From Actinomycetales bacterium (GTDB lineage Bacteria; Actinomycetota; Actinomycetes; Actinomycetales; BWSM-131), in assembly GCA_030149025.1 (NCBI GenBank), contig JASBSH010000371.1:1-11133 (forward strand): 11,133 nt of DNA. The letters run 5' to 3'. The notes beneath the pieces are model-generated. The model ran no database searches. It was not told the DNA's origin and saw only the letters and a list, made by a program, of their open reading frames with translations. Within the stretch, counting starts at the first letter, position 1; every line of letters begins with the position of its first letter. Positions 1 to 6,730 of this stretch are shown in pieces. Position numbers and translations under genes: made by a program.

Positions 1-1319
1 ACAAGCCGCGCGTCGTCGTCGTCCTGCAGCGCGAGCAGGCGGTCGCCGAGATGCTTCCCGACCGCGACGTCGACTGGGCGACCGTGATGCGGGAGGGGGC
101 CGTCGAGCCCGCCGAGTGCGTCGAGGTCGAGGCGACCGACCCGCTCTACGTCCTGTACACGTCGGGGACGACGGGCAAGCCGAAGGGGATCGTGCGCGAC
201 AACGGCGGGCACGCCGTGGCGTTGCACTGGTCGATGACGAACATCTTCGGCGTCTCGCCGGGCGAGGTGTGGTGGACGGCGAGCGACGTCGGCTGGGTCG
301 TCGGACACTCCTACATCGCCTACGCGCCGCTCCTGGCCGGGTGCACGACCGTGCTGTACGAGGGCAAGCCGGTGGGGACACCGAACGCCGGCGCGTTCTG
401 GCGCCTGGTCAGCGACCACAAGGTCAACGTGATGTTCACGGCGCCGACGGCCATCCGCGCCATCAAGAAGGAGGACCCGGACGGCGAGCTGATGGCGGGG
501 TACGACCTGTCCAGCCTGCACACCCTGTTCCTCGCCGGTGAGCGACTGGACCCCGACACCTACGAATGGGCGACCAAGCGGCTCGGCATCCCGGTGGTCG
601 ACAACTGGTGGCAGACCGAGACCGGCTGGCCCATCGCGGCCAACCCCCGCGGGCTGGAGCCTCTCCCGATCAAGGCCGGGTCGCCGTCCGTGCCTGTTCC
701 CGGCTACGACGTGCGCGTTCTCGACAGCGACGGCAATGAGGTGCCGGCAGGCACCGAGGGCGCGGTGTGCATCCGGCTGCCGCTGCCGCCCGGCACGCTG
801 CCGACGCTGTGGCGCGACGACGACCGCTACGTCAGCAGCTACCTGTCCGCCTTCCCCGGCCACTACCTGACCGGGGACGGTGGCTACCTCGACCCGGACG
901 GCTACCTGTTCGTCATGGGCCGCACGGACGACGTCATCAACGTCGCCGGGCACCGGCTGTCGACGGGCACCCTGGAGGCCGCGATCGCCGGGCACCCTGA
1001 GGTGGCCGAGTGCGCGGTCATCGGCGTCGCCGACGAGCTCAAGGGCCAGCTGCCGCGGGCTCTGGTGGTGCTCAAGGCCGGCTCGCAGGCGGACGTGCAG
1101 ACGGTCGCCACCGAGTGCATCCGCAGGGTCCGGGAGGAGGTCGGTGCGGTCGCGGCGCTGAAGCAGGTGGACGTCGTCCCGGGGCTTCCGAAGACACGGT
1201 CCGGGAAGATCCTGCGCAAGACCATGCGGGAGATCGCGGACGGCCGGCAGGTTCATGTGCCCTCGACGATCGAGGACGTCGCGGTGCTGGACGCGCTGCG
1301 GCCGCTGTTGCGGCCCTAG
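1..1319 (+). CDS. prpE: Propionyl-CoA synthetase-like acyl-CoA ligase, C-terminal part (5' end outside window)
   Basis: ATP-dependent activation of a short-chain carboxylate (propionate, possibly acetate or 3-hydroxypropionate) to its CoA thioester through an acyl-adenylate. The reading frame is already open at base 3 and reads KPRVVVVLQREQ, so the gene starts upstream; 438 residues are visible of the roughly 630 usual for the family. Seen: the AMP-binding P-loop YTSGTTGKPKG at 156-188, followed by RDNGGHAVAL, which is characteristic of the PrpE/ACSS3 branch; the adenylation motif WWQTETGW, where the G-W ending is typical of PrpE rather than acetyl-CoA synthetases; YLTGDGG and GRTDDVINVAGHRLSTG; and the C-terminal KTRSGKILRK, whose catalytic lysine codon is at 1206-1208 (the lysine acetylated in Acs enzymes). 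An in-frame ATG at 51 lies inside the domain and is not the start. It sits upstream of the regulators, and 122 nt separate it from tetR, so it is probably a separate unit. Substrate choice within short acyl acids is uncertain. Confidence 0.9.
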   Translation, partial: KPRVVVVLQREQAVAEMLPDRDVDWATVMREGAVEPAECVEVEATDPLYVLYTSGTTGKPKGIVRDNGGHAVALHWSMTNIFGVSPGEVWWTASDVGWVVGHSYIAYAPLLAGCTTVLYEGKPVGTPNAGAFWRLVSDHKVNVMFTAPTAIRAIKKEDPDGELMAGYDLSSLHTLFLAGERLDPDTYEWATKRLGIPVVDNWWQTETGWPIAANPRGLEPLPIKAGSPSVPVPGYDVRVLDSDGNEVPAGTEGAVCIRLPLPPGTLPTLWRDDDRYVSSYLSAFPGHYLTGDGGYLDPDGYLFVMGRTDDVINVAGHRLSTGTLEAAIAGHPEVAECAVIGVADELKGQLPRALVVLKAGSQADVQTVATECIRRVREEVGAVAALKQVDVVPGLPKTRSGKILRKTMREIADGRQVHVPSTIEDVAVLDALRPLLRP

Positions 1320-1325
1320 CGCTTG

Positions 1326-1338
1326 CCGAGGCACTCGG
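1326..1338 (+). terminator. Weak hairpin after the acyl-CoA ligase
   Basis: CCGAG-GCA-CTCGG forms a 5-bp stem with a 3-nt loop, 6 nt after the TAG stop. There is no T-run after it, so it is at best a weak or factor-assisted terminator. Such short GC hairpins occur by chance at about 70% GC. Confidence 0.2.
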
Positions 1339-1383
1339 TCAGGGCGTCGCGTCGAGTACCCTCTCGCGGGGGCGCTCCACGAA

Positions 1384-1402
1384 TTCGAACCGGACTTTCG
1401 AA
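1384..1402. promoter_or_regulatory. Paired TTCGAA motif upstream of tetR, candidate operator
   Basis: Two self-complementary TTCGAA hexamers at 1384-1389 and 1397-1402 are separated by 7 bp, giving a symmetric 19-bp element, and both are followed by CC. TetR-family proteins commonly bind palindromes of this size next to their own gene, and this one ends 39 nt before the tetR start codon. AT-rich hexamers stand out in this background. Binding is inferred from position and symmetry only. Confidence 0.35.
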
Positions 1403-1441
1403 CCAGACGCTCTGAGACCCAGTGCGAGGAAGGACGTCGGC

Positions 1442-2035
1442 ATGCCGTCGCGCAGCTCCGCCCCGAAGCTGAACCTCGAGGTGGTGGTCGAGACGGCCCT
1501 CGCGGTCTTGGACAAGGACGGTCTGGGTGCGGTCACCACCCGGCGTGTGGCCGAGGAGCTGGGCACCGGACCTGCCTCCCTGTACGCGTACGTCCGCAAC
1601 AAGGACGAGCTGCTGTCCTTGGTGCTCGACAAGGTGCTGGCAGACATCCCGCTGCCGACCGCACGGGGGACGTGGCAGCAGCGGCTGCTGCGCTACGGCC
1701 GGCAGACGCGCAAGGCGCTGCTCGCCCATCCCGGCATAGCGGCCGTCGCGATGGCGGTCCCGTCGACGGGTGCGGCGTCTGCCGCCCGCCAGGACTGGTT
1801 GCGCGGTCTCCTCTGTGGCGCCGGTCTCCCCGAGGAGGAGCTGCAGGCGGCCGTGGACAGCATCTCCCTCTACGTCCTCGCCGGCGCTCACGAGGAGGAG
1901 CTGCTGACCGGGACCGAGCGGGGCAGCGGGGCTGCCCAGCGGTTCGAGTACGGCCTGCGGCTGATGGTCGGCGGGCTCGAGCAGCAGCTCGAGCGGCACG
2001 TGGAGCACCTCCCGCAGCACAGCCAGGGCACCTGA
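1442..2035 (+). CDS. TetR/AcrR-family transcriptional regulator
   Basis: A 197-residue one-component repressor-type protein, the usual TetR length. Seen: an N-terminal helix-turn-helix at about residues 11-57, with the core VTTRRVAEELGTGPASLYAY and the following RNKDELL typical of the family, where the recognition helix contacts DNA. The rest is an alpha-helical ligand/dimerisation domain resembling the TetR_C group. The ATG at 1442 was chosen because a strong Shine-Dalgarno GAGGAAGGA (1426-1434) lies 7 nt upstream and translation begins just before the HTH; the frame stays open far upstream inside the preceding gene, but that part is shadow. The pucR-like gene starts 14 nt after its stop, so the two are probably cotranscribed. 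Its ligand is unknown; an acyl-CoA, an amine or a pathway aldehyde would fit the neighbours. It could regulate the upstream acyl-CoA ligase, the downstream operon, or both. Confidence 0.9.
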   Translation: MPSRSSAPKLNLEVVVETALAVLDKDGLGAVTTRRVAEELGTGPASLYAYVRNKDELLSLVLDKVLADIPLPTARGTWQQRLLRYGRQTRKALLAHPGIAAVAMAVPSTGAASAARQDWLRGLLCGAGLPEEELQAAVDSISLYVLAGAHEEELLTGTERGSGAAQRFEYGLRLMVGGLEQQLERHVEHLPQHSQGT

Positions 2036-2049
2036 CCGGGGGCCGAGCG

Positions 2050-3678
2050 GTGCGCCTGCCCACCATCCGTGACGTCCTGGCGCTGCCGGACCTCCAACGC
2101 GGTCATCCCGAAGTGGTCGCCGCCCCGGAGCGCCTCGACCGGCCCGTCCGTTGGGTCCACGTCGTCGAGCTCGTCGACGTCGCGGGCTTGTTGCAGGGCG
2201 GTGAGCTCGTGCTCACGACCGGCGTCGCGCTCCCCGACGACACCGACGGTCTGCGCGCCTACGTGCGTGGCCTGGTCGAGGGCGGCGCCGCCGGCCTCGT
2301 CATGGAGCTGGGGGAGCGGTGGCAGGCCCCCCCTGGCCCCCTTGTCAAGGCGGCCGAGTCCGCGGAGCTGCCTGTCGTCGTCCTGCACACGCCGGTGAAG
2401 TTCGTTGCGATCACCGAGGCCGTCCACGCGACGATCCTGAGCGCCCAGCACGCGGAGCTGACCGCATCCGAGCAGCTGCACCGGGTCTTCACCCGATTGG
2501 GCGTCGAGGGCGCCGACGTGCAGGAGATCCTCGAGGAGGCGGCCACCTGGGCGGCGGCGCCGGTCGTGCTCGAGAGCCCTGCCCGCCGGGTTCTCGCCGT
2601 CGCCACCGGAGGCCGGGACCGGCAGGCGGTGCTGTCGGACTGGGAGCAGCGCTCGCGCCGCGTCGTGGTCACCGGGACGGGCGTCGGGGGACCGGAGCCG
2701 TGGCTGGTGGCGGGCGTGGGAGCGCGAGGACGCTCCTGGGGGCGGCTCGTCCTGCAACCGGACGGCGCCCCGACGAGCCGGCAGCGGATGGTGCTGGAGC
2801 GGGCCGCCTCCGCGCTCGCGCTCAACCGGCTGATCGAACGGGACGAGCAGTCGCTGGAACGGGTCGCCCACCAGAACGTGCTCACCGACCTCCTCGCGCG
2901 CCGGCGCTCGGAGGAGGACCTGCACGCCGTGACGGCGGCGCTCGGGGTGCCCACTCGCGGCAGGACTCTGATCGGGGCCGTGGTGCGGGCCCGGCCGTCC
3001 GACCCCGAGCGGGTCTTCGCGGTGGCAAAGGCGGTGGCGCGCTCCCGGTCCGCCGCGTTGGTCGCCCCGTTCGCCGGCGGCACGGGCGTCCTGCTCACGG
3101 TCGAGGGACCCTCGCGCCGCGAACCCGCCCTGCGCCGGCTCGCCGAGTACGTCCACCGGCAGCTGGCGGAGGTGCAGGCCCGAGCGGTCATCGGCGTGGG
3201 AGCCGACGCAGAGACCTTCGCCGAGGCCGCCTCGTCCTTGGCGGAGGCCGCGCAGGTGGCCGAGGCCGCCGACATCGGCCGGCAGGGGGATGACGGCCCC
3301 TCGCAGAACGGCTACGTGCGTGACCGGCCGTATCTCGAGCTCGCCGACGTCCGGCTGCGCGGGCTGCTCGCTCTCCTGGGCGACGACGCGCGCCTGCAGG
3401 TGTTCGTCGAGCGCGAGCTCGGGCCGCTGCTGTCGGAGGGGACCCGGTCCGGCGATGAGCTGCTGCGAACCCTGACCGGCTACCTCGAGGCCGGCCGCAA
3501 CAAGTCGGCCGCGGCCGAAACCCTGCACCTGAGCAGACCGGCGTTCTACCACCGCATGCAGCAGCTCGAGCAGCTGCTCGGCGTGGACCTCGACGACGTG
3601 GACTCCTGCCTGTCGCTGCACGTGGCGGTCACCGCCCTGCAGATGGCCCGCGGCCGTGCCCGGACCCGCCTGGCCTAG
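2050..3678 (+). CDS. PucR-family transcriptional regulator
   Basis: A 542-residue regulator with the classic three-part PucR layout. The N-terminal PucR domain (about residues 5-128) contains the conserved LDRPVRWVHVVEL and LLQGGELVLTTG segments. A middle GGDEF-like/CdaR-type region follows (about 150-440). The C-terminal PucR HTH (about 465-530) includes GYLEAGRNKSAAAETLHLSR and FYHRMQQLEQLLG. I chose GTG at 2050 because family members begin almost directly with LPTIRDVL; the frame is open further upstream only because high-GC DNA lacks stops. The Shine-Dalgarno is poor, so translation may be coupled to tetR (14-nt gap). PucR proteins generally act as activators or repressors of adjacent nitrogen-compound catabolism. 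Here the gene lies 78 nt upstream of, and co-oriented with, the amine/omega-amino-acid operon, making that operon the likely target. The effector cannot be read from sequence. Confidence 0.92.
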   Translation: MRLPTIRDVLALPDLQRGHPEVVAAPERLDRPVRWVHVVELVDVAGLLQGGELVLTTGVALPDDTDGLRAYVRGLVEGGAAGLVMELGERWQAPPGPLVKAAESAELPVVVLHTPVKFVAITEAVHATILSAQHAELTASEQLHRVFTRLGVEGADVQEILEEAATWAAAPVVLESPARRVLAVATGGRDRQAVLSDWEQRSRRVVVTGTGVGGPEPWLVAGVGARGRSWGRLVLQPDGAPTSRQRMVLERAASALALNRLIERDEQSLERVAHQNVLTDLLARRRSEEDLHAVTAALGVPTRGRTLIGAVVRARPSDPERVFAVAKAVARSRSAALVAPFAGGTGVLLTVEGPSRREPALRRLAEYVHRQLAEVQARAVIGVGADAETFAEAASSLAEAAQVAEAADIGRQGDDGPSQNGYVRDRPYLELADVRLRGLLALLGDDARLQVFVERELGPLLSEGTRSGDELLRTLTGYLEAGRNKSAAAETLHLSRPAFYHRMQQLEQLLGVDLDDVDSCLSLHVAVTALQMARGRARTRLA

Positions 3679-3727
3679 CAGGCTGTCAAGCGCGCCGGGG
3701 GAAACCAGCCACCCTGTCCGGTGCATA

Positions 3728-3738
3728 TCACGCGGTGA
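3728..3738. promoter_or_regulatory. TCAC-N3-GTGA inverted repeat upstream of mmsA, candidate operator
   Basis: The 78-nt gap between pucR and mmsA contains TCAC-GCG-GTGA, an 11-bp inverted repeat centred 24 bp before the GTG start. It is the only obvious dyad close to that start, and just upstream is an AT-richer patch (GCATATCA, 3723-3730) that could be part of a promoter. No convincing -35/-10 pair is visible. A role as PucR or TetR site is inference; a 4+4-bp dyad is short enough to be chance. Confidence 0.25.
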
Positions 3739-3756
3739 CTGACGCACACTCAAGTC

Positions 3757-5265
3757 GTGAGCACCTACCACAGCACAGACCTGGTCACCCACTGGATCTC
3801 CGGCAAGCCCGCGACCGGCGCCTCGTCGCGCACGGCCGACGTCTTCGACCCCGCCACGGGTCGCGTCACCAAACAGGTGGCGCTCGCGGACGCCGGCGAC
3901 GTCGCCACCGCGGTCGCCGCGGCCCGGGAGGCGTTCGCCGGGTGGAGCGCGGCCTCCCTCACCAGGCGAACCCAGGTCCTGTTCGCGTTCCGGGAGCTGC
4001 TCAACGCCCGCAAGGAGGAGCTCGCGCAGATCATCACCTCCGAGCACGGGAAGGTGCTGTCCGACGCCCTCGGGGAGGTGACCCGCGGCCTGGAGGTCGT
4101 CGAGTTCGCCTGCGGCATGCCGCATCTGCTCAAGGGCGGCCACTCCGAGGGCGTTTCCACCGGCGTGGACGTGTACTCGCTGCGCCAGCCGCTGGGGGTC
4201 GTGTCGATCATCTCGCCGTTCAACTTCCCGGCCATGGTCCCGATGTGGTTCTTCCCCATCGCCATCGCCGCCGGGAACACCGTGGTGCTCAAGCCGAGCG
4301 AGAAGGACCCGTCGGCCGCGAACTTCCTGGCCGAGCTGTGGAGCGAGGCTGGGCTCCCCGACGGCGTCTTCAACGTGGTGCACGGGGACAAGGAGGCGGT
4401 CGACGCGCTGCTGGAGCACCCGGACGTGGCATCGGTGTCGTTCGTCGGCTCCACCCCGATCGCGAAGTACGTGTACGAGACCGGCACCCGGCACGGCAAG
4501 CGCGTCCAGGCCCTCGGCGGGGCGAAGAACCACATGGTCGTCCTCCCGGACGCCGACCTCGACCTCGCCGCAGACGCCGCTGTCAACGCCGGCTTCGGCT
4601 CGGCGGGTGAGCGGTGCATGGCGATCTCGGCGCTCGTGGTCGTCGAGCCGGTCGCCGACGCCCTGGTCGAGAAGATCAAGGAGCGGATGTCGACGTTGAA
4701 GGTCGGCGACGGACGCCGCGGCTGCGACATGGGTCCCCTCGTCACCGGCGCGCACCGGGACAAGGTCGCCTCCTACCTGGACGCCGGCACGCAGGCGGGT
4801 GCGGACCTCGCGGTCGACGGCCGCGGCATCGACGTGGACGGCGAACAGGGAGGCTTCTGGCTCGGACCGTCGCTCCTCGACCGGGTCACCACGGACATGT
4901 CGGTGTACACCGACGAGATCTTCGGGCCGGTGCTGTCGGTCGTCCGGGTCGGCTCCTACGAGGAGGCCCTGAAGGTGGTGAACGCCAACCCGTACGGGAA
5001 CGGGACGGCAATCTTCACCAACGACGGCGGCGCGGCCCGCCGGTTCCAGACCGAGGTGCAGGTCGGGATGGTGGGGATCAACGTCCCGATCCCCGTGCCC
5101 ATGTCGTACTACTCCTTCGGTGGGTGGAAGGACTCGCTGTTCGGCGACACGCACGCCCACGGGGTCGAGGGCGTGCACTTCTTCACCCGTGGCAAGGTCG
5201 TGACCGCACGGTGGCTGGACCCCAGCAACGGCGGGATCAACCTGGGCTTCCCGCAGAACGCCTGA
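3757..5265 (+). CDS. mmsA: CoA-acylating (methyl)malonate-semialdehyde dehydrogenase
   Basis: Oxidises malonate semialdehyde or methylmalonate semialdehyde with NAD+ and CoA, releasing CO2 and giving acetyl-CoA or propionyl-CoA; cytosolic, ALDH superfamily, family EC 1.2.1.27/1.2.1.18. At 502 residues it has full family length. Seen: ISPFNFP with the oxyanion Asn156; PMWFFPIAIAAGNTVVLKPSEK, a family signature; and GERCMAIS with catalytic Cys287. The segment QALGGAKNH carries Ala where hydrolytic ALDHs have their general-base Glu (compare LELGGK in the ALDH at 6731), as expected for a CoA-acylating enzyme. The GTG at 3757 is followed by a normal N-terminus (HWISGKP), but no Shine-Dalgarno precedes it, so the message may be leaderless or start close by. 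It is first in the operon; the aminotransferase follows after 16 nt. It would consume the semialdehyde made by that aminotransferase. Very secure at family level; the physiological substrate is inferred. Confidence 0.95.
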   Translation: MSTYHSTDLVTHWISGKPATGASSRTADVFDPATGRVTKQVALADAGDVATAVAAAREAFAGWSAASLTRRTQVLFAFRELLNARKEELAQIITSEHGKVLSDALGEVTRGLEVVEFACGMPHLLKGGHSEGVSTGVDVYSLRQPLGVVSIISPFNFPAMVPMWFFPIAIAAGNTVVLKPSEKDPSAANFLAELWSEAGLPDGVFNVVHGDKEAVDALLEHPDVASVSFVGSTPIAKYVYETGTRHGKRVQALGGAKNHMVVLPDADLDLAADAAVNAGFGSAGERCMAISALVVVEPVADALVEKIKERMSTLKVGDGRRGCDMGPLVTGAHRDKVASYLDAGTQAGADLAVDGRGIDVDGEQGGFWLGPSLLDRVTTDMSVYTDEIFGPVLSVVRVGSYEEALKVVNANPYGNGTAIFTNDGGAARRFQTEVQVGMVGINVPIPVPMSYYSFGGWKDSLFGDTHAHGVEGVHFFTRGKVVTARWLDPSNGGINLGFPQNA

Positions 5266-5281
5266 CGAAGGGCTCGACGAC

Positions 5282-6634
5282 ATGAGCGACATGACGCACC
5301 TGACCGAGAGCGCACAGCGCACCTACGAGCTGGACCGGGAACACGTCTTCCACTCCTGGTCGGCGCAGGCGGCGCTCAAGCCGATGGTGATCGAACGGGC
5401 CGAGGGCTCGTACGTCTGGGACGGGGAGGGCAATCGCCTTCTGGACTTCTCGTCCCAGCTGGTCAACACGAACATCGGCCATCAGCACCCGCGGGTTGTG
5501 GATGCCATCCGGGAACAGGCCGCCAGGCTCTGCACGATCGCCCCGCAGCACGCCAACGACCAGCGGTCGGAGGCGGCGCGTCTCGTCGCCGAGGTCGCGC
5601 CCGAGGGCATGCACACGGTGTTCTTCACCAACGCGGGCGCCGAGGCGGTGGAGCACGCGGTCCGGATGGCCCGGCTGCACACCGGGCGCATCAAGGTGCT
5701 CTCCACCTACCACTCGTACCACGGCGGCACCGCGACGGCCGTGAACATCACCGGCGACCCGAGGCGCTGGGCGAACGACTACGGCAGCGCCGGTGTCGTG
5801 CACTTCTTCGGGCCGTTCCTGTACCGGTCGGCGTTCCACTCGACCACCGAGGAGCAGGAGCGCGACCGGGCGCTGCAGCACCTCGAGCAGCTCGTGGCCT
5901 TCGAGGGCCCGCAGACCATCGCCGCGATCGTGCTGGAGACCATCCCGGGCACGGCCGGGATCATGCCGCCGCCGCCCGGGTACCTGGCCGGCGTCCGTGA
6001 GATCTGCGACCGGTACGGGATCGTGCTCGTGCTCGACGAGGTGATGGCCGGCTTCGGCCGTACGGGCGCCTGGCTGGCTCTGGACCACTACGGCGTCGTG
6101 CCGGACCTGATCACCTTAGCCAAGGGGGTGAACTCCGGCTACGTACCGCTCGGGGGTGTGATCATCTCCGACGCGATCGCCCAGACGTTCGCCGACCGTG
6201 TGTACCCGGGGGGCCTGACCTACTCCGGGCACCCGCTGGCCTGCGCCGCGGTGGTCGCCACGATCAACGCGATGCGCGACGAGCAGATGGTGGAGAACGC
6301 CGACCGCATCGGCCGTGAGGTTCTCGGCCCGGGGCTGCGTGAGCTGGCCGAGCGGCACCCTGCGGTGGGCGACGTGCGCGGGCTGGGCGTGTTCTTGGCG
6401 GTCGAGCTGGTGAAGGACCGCTCCACGAAGGAGCCGCTGGCGCCCTACGGCGGCACCTCCCCGGCGATGAACGAGCTCGTCGCGGCCTGCAAGCAGCGCG
6501 GGCTGCTGCCGTTCACCAACTACAACCGGCTGCACGTCGTACCGCCCTGCAACGTCTCGGAGGCGGAGGCGAAGGACGGCCTGGCGATCCTCGACGAGGC
6601 CCTGGCGGTCGCGGACGCCCACACGACGGCGTGA
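5282..6634 (+). CDS. Class III PLP-dependent omega-aminotransferase (omega-amino acid/diamine:pyruvate type)
   Basis: Transfers a terminal amino group, probably from an omega-amino acid such as beta-alanine, GABA or 3-aminoisobutyrate, to an oxo-acid, leaving a semialdehyde for MmsA. The 450 residues cover a full class III fold. Seen: phosphate-binding FFTNAGAEAVE (about 114-124); TYHSYHGGTA (142-151); LDEVMAGFGRTG, with Asp252 pairing with the PLP pyridine nitrogen; PLP Schiff-base Lys281 in TLAKGVNSGYVPLGG; and TYSGHPLAC in the second half. The ATG at 5282 has GAAGGG (5267-5272) 9 nt upstream; a second ATG three codons in is less well placed. Leu279, two residues before the catalytic lysine, is encoded by TTA (6116-6118), the only in-frame TTA I found in these genes. 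Taurine:pyruvate and putrescine aminotransferases are related alternatives, but no taurine-pathway partners are present. Confidence 0.9.
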   Translation: MSDMTHLTESAQRTYELDREHVFHSWSAQAALKPMVIERAEGSYVWDGEGNRLLDFSSQLVNTNIGHQHPRVVDAIREQAARLCTIAPQHANDQRSEAARLVAEVAPEGMHTVFFTNAGAEAVEHAVRMARLHTGRIKVLSTYHSYHGGTATAVNITGDPRRWANDYGSAGVVHFFGPFLYRSAFHSTTEEQERDRALQHLEQLVAFEGPQTIAAIVLETIPGTAGIMPPPPGYLAGVREICDRYGIVLVLDEVMAGFGRTGAWLALDHYGVVPDLITLAKGVNSGYVPLGGVIISDAIAQTFADRVYPGGLTYSGHPLACAAVVATINAMRDEQMVENADRIGREVLGPGLRELAERHPAVGDVRGLGVFLAVELVKDRSTKEPLAPYGGTSPAMNELVAACKQRGLLPFTNYNRLHVVPPCNVSEAEAKDGLAILDEALAVADAHTTA

Positions 6635-6723
6635 TGCGGCTGGAGAGCGGCAGCCGCACCACGTGGACCGTTCACGAGCCGCTCCGCAAGGTCTACATCA
6701 CCCCGACCCAGAGCCAGGAGTGA
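6634..6723 (+). CDS. Possible 29-residue small protein between aminotransferase and ALDH
   Basis: Unrecognised. The ATG shares its A with the aminotransferase TGA (TGATG junction), a common arrangement for translational coupling, and the TGA at 6721-6723 ends 7 nt before the next gene. The product begins MRLESGSRTTWTVHEP and ends VYITPTQSQE. It is hydrophilic and basic in the middle, with no membrane segment and no cysteine. Coding support: of the 28 codons after ATG, 27 end in G or C, against 16/28 at first and 15/28 at second positions, the pattern of a translated high-GC gene. Leaving out the first codons, which lie in a hairpin, still gives 19/20 third positions. No clear Shine-Dalgarno, so translation would depend on ribosomes ending on the aminotransferase. 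Alternatives: the decayed end of a lost gene, or chance. Confidence 0.45.
   Translation: MRLESGSRTTWTVHEPLRKVYITPTQSQE
6635..6658 (+). promoter_or_regulatory. Perfect 8-bp intercistronic hairpin
   Basis: TGCGGCTG (6635-6642) and CAGCCGCA (6651-6658) are exact reverse complements around an 8-nt loop. The stem starts on the base after the aminotransferase stop and covers the first codons of the small ORF. No T-run follows, so it does not look like an intrinsic terminator. It may stabilise the upstream message, act as an attenuator, or control coupling into the small ORF. The palindrome CCACGTGG follows at once (6659-6666). Confidence 0.45.
6716..6720 (+). promoter_or_regulatory. Ribosome binding site of the ALDH gene
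   Basis: AGGAG lies 10 nt before the ATG at 6731 and inside the last codons of the 29-codon ORF. It settles the ALDH start and means ribosomes finishing the small ORF would pass over the ALDH initiation site. Confidence 0.6.
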
Positions 6724-6730
6724 CAGGCGG

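Noticed and set aside
1330..1410. tRNA-like T-loop (GGTTCGAATTC) on the minus strand upstream of tetR
   Set aside because: The flanking bases do not form a T-stem, and no acceptor, D or anticodon stems can be drawn around it. The motif is better explained as part of the paired TTCGAA element.
1010..1441. N-terminal extension of the TetR frame into the acyl-CoA ligase gene
   Set aside because: The extension is Arg/Gly-rich shadow sequence. A strong Shine-Dalgarno and the expected HTH position fix the start at 1442.
1255..2049. N-terminal extension of the PucR frame by about 265 codons
   Set aside because: The extension overlaps the acyl-CoA ligase end and all of tetR in another frame, and PucR homology begins within a few residues of the GTG at 2050.
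3681..3710. GGCTG/CAGCC inverted repeat after pucR as a terminator
   Set aside because: Only 5 bp with a 20-nt loop and no T-run; expected by chance in this composition.
1888..5322. 1144-codon open frame on the minus strand across tetR end, pucR and mmsA
   Set aside because: It is antisense to three well-supported family genes, its translation is low-complexity and rich in Arg, Gly, His and Asp with no recognisable domain, and stop-free antisense frames of this size are expected at about 70% GC with strong third-position bias.
5282..6634. Taurine:pyruvate aminotransferase
   Set aside because: The fold permits it, but no sulfoacetaldehyde acetyltransferase, alanine dehydrogenase or taurine transporter is present, whereas MmsA and PatD-like partners are.
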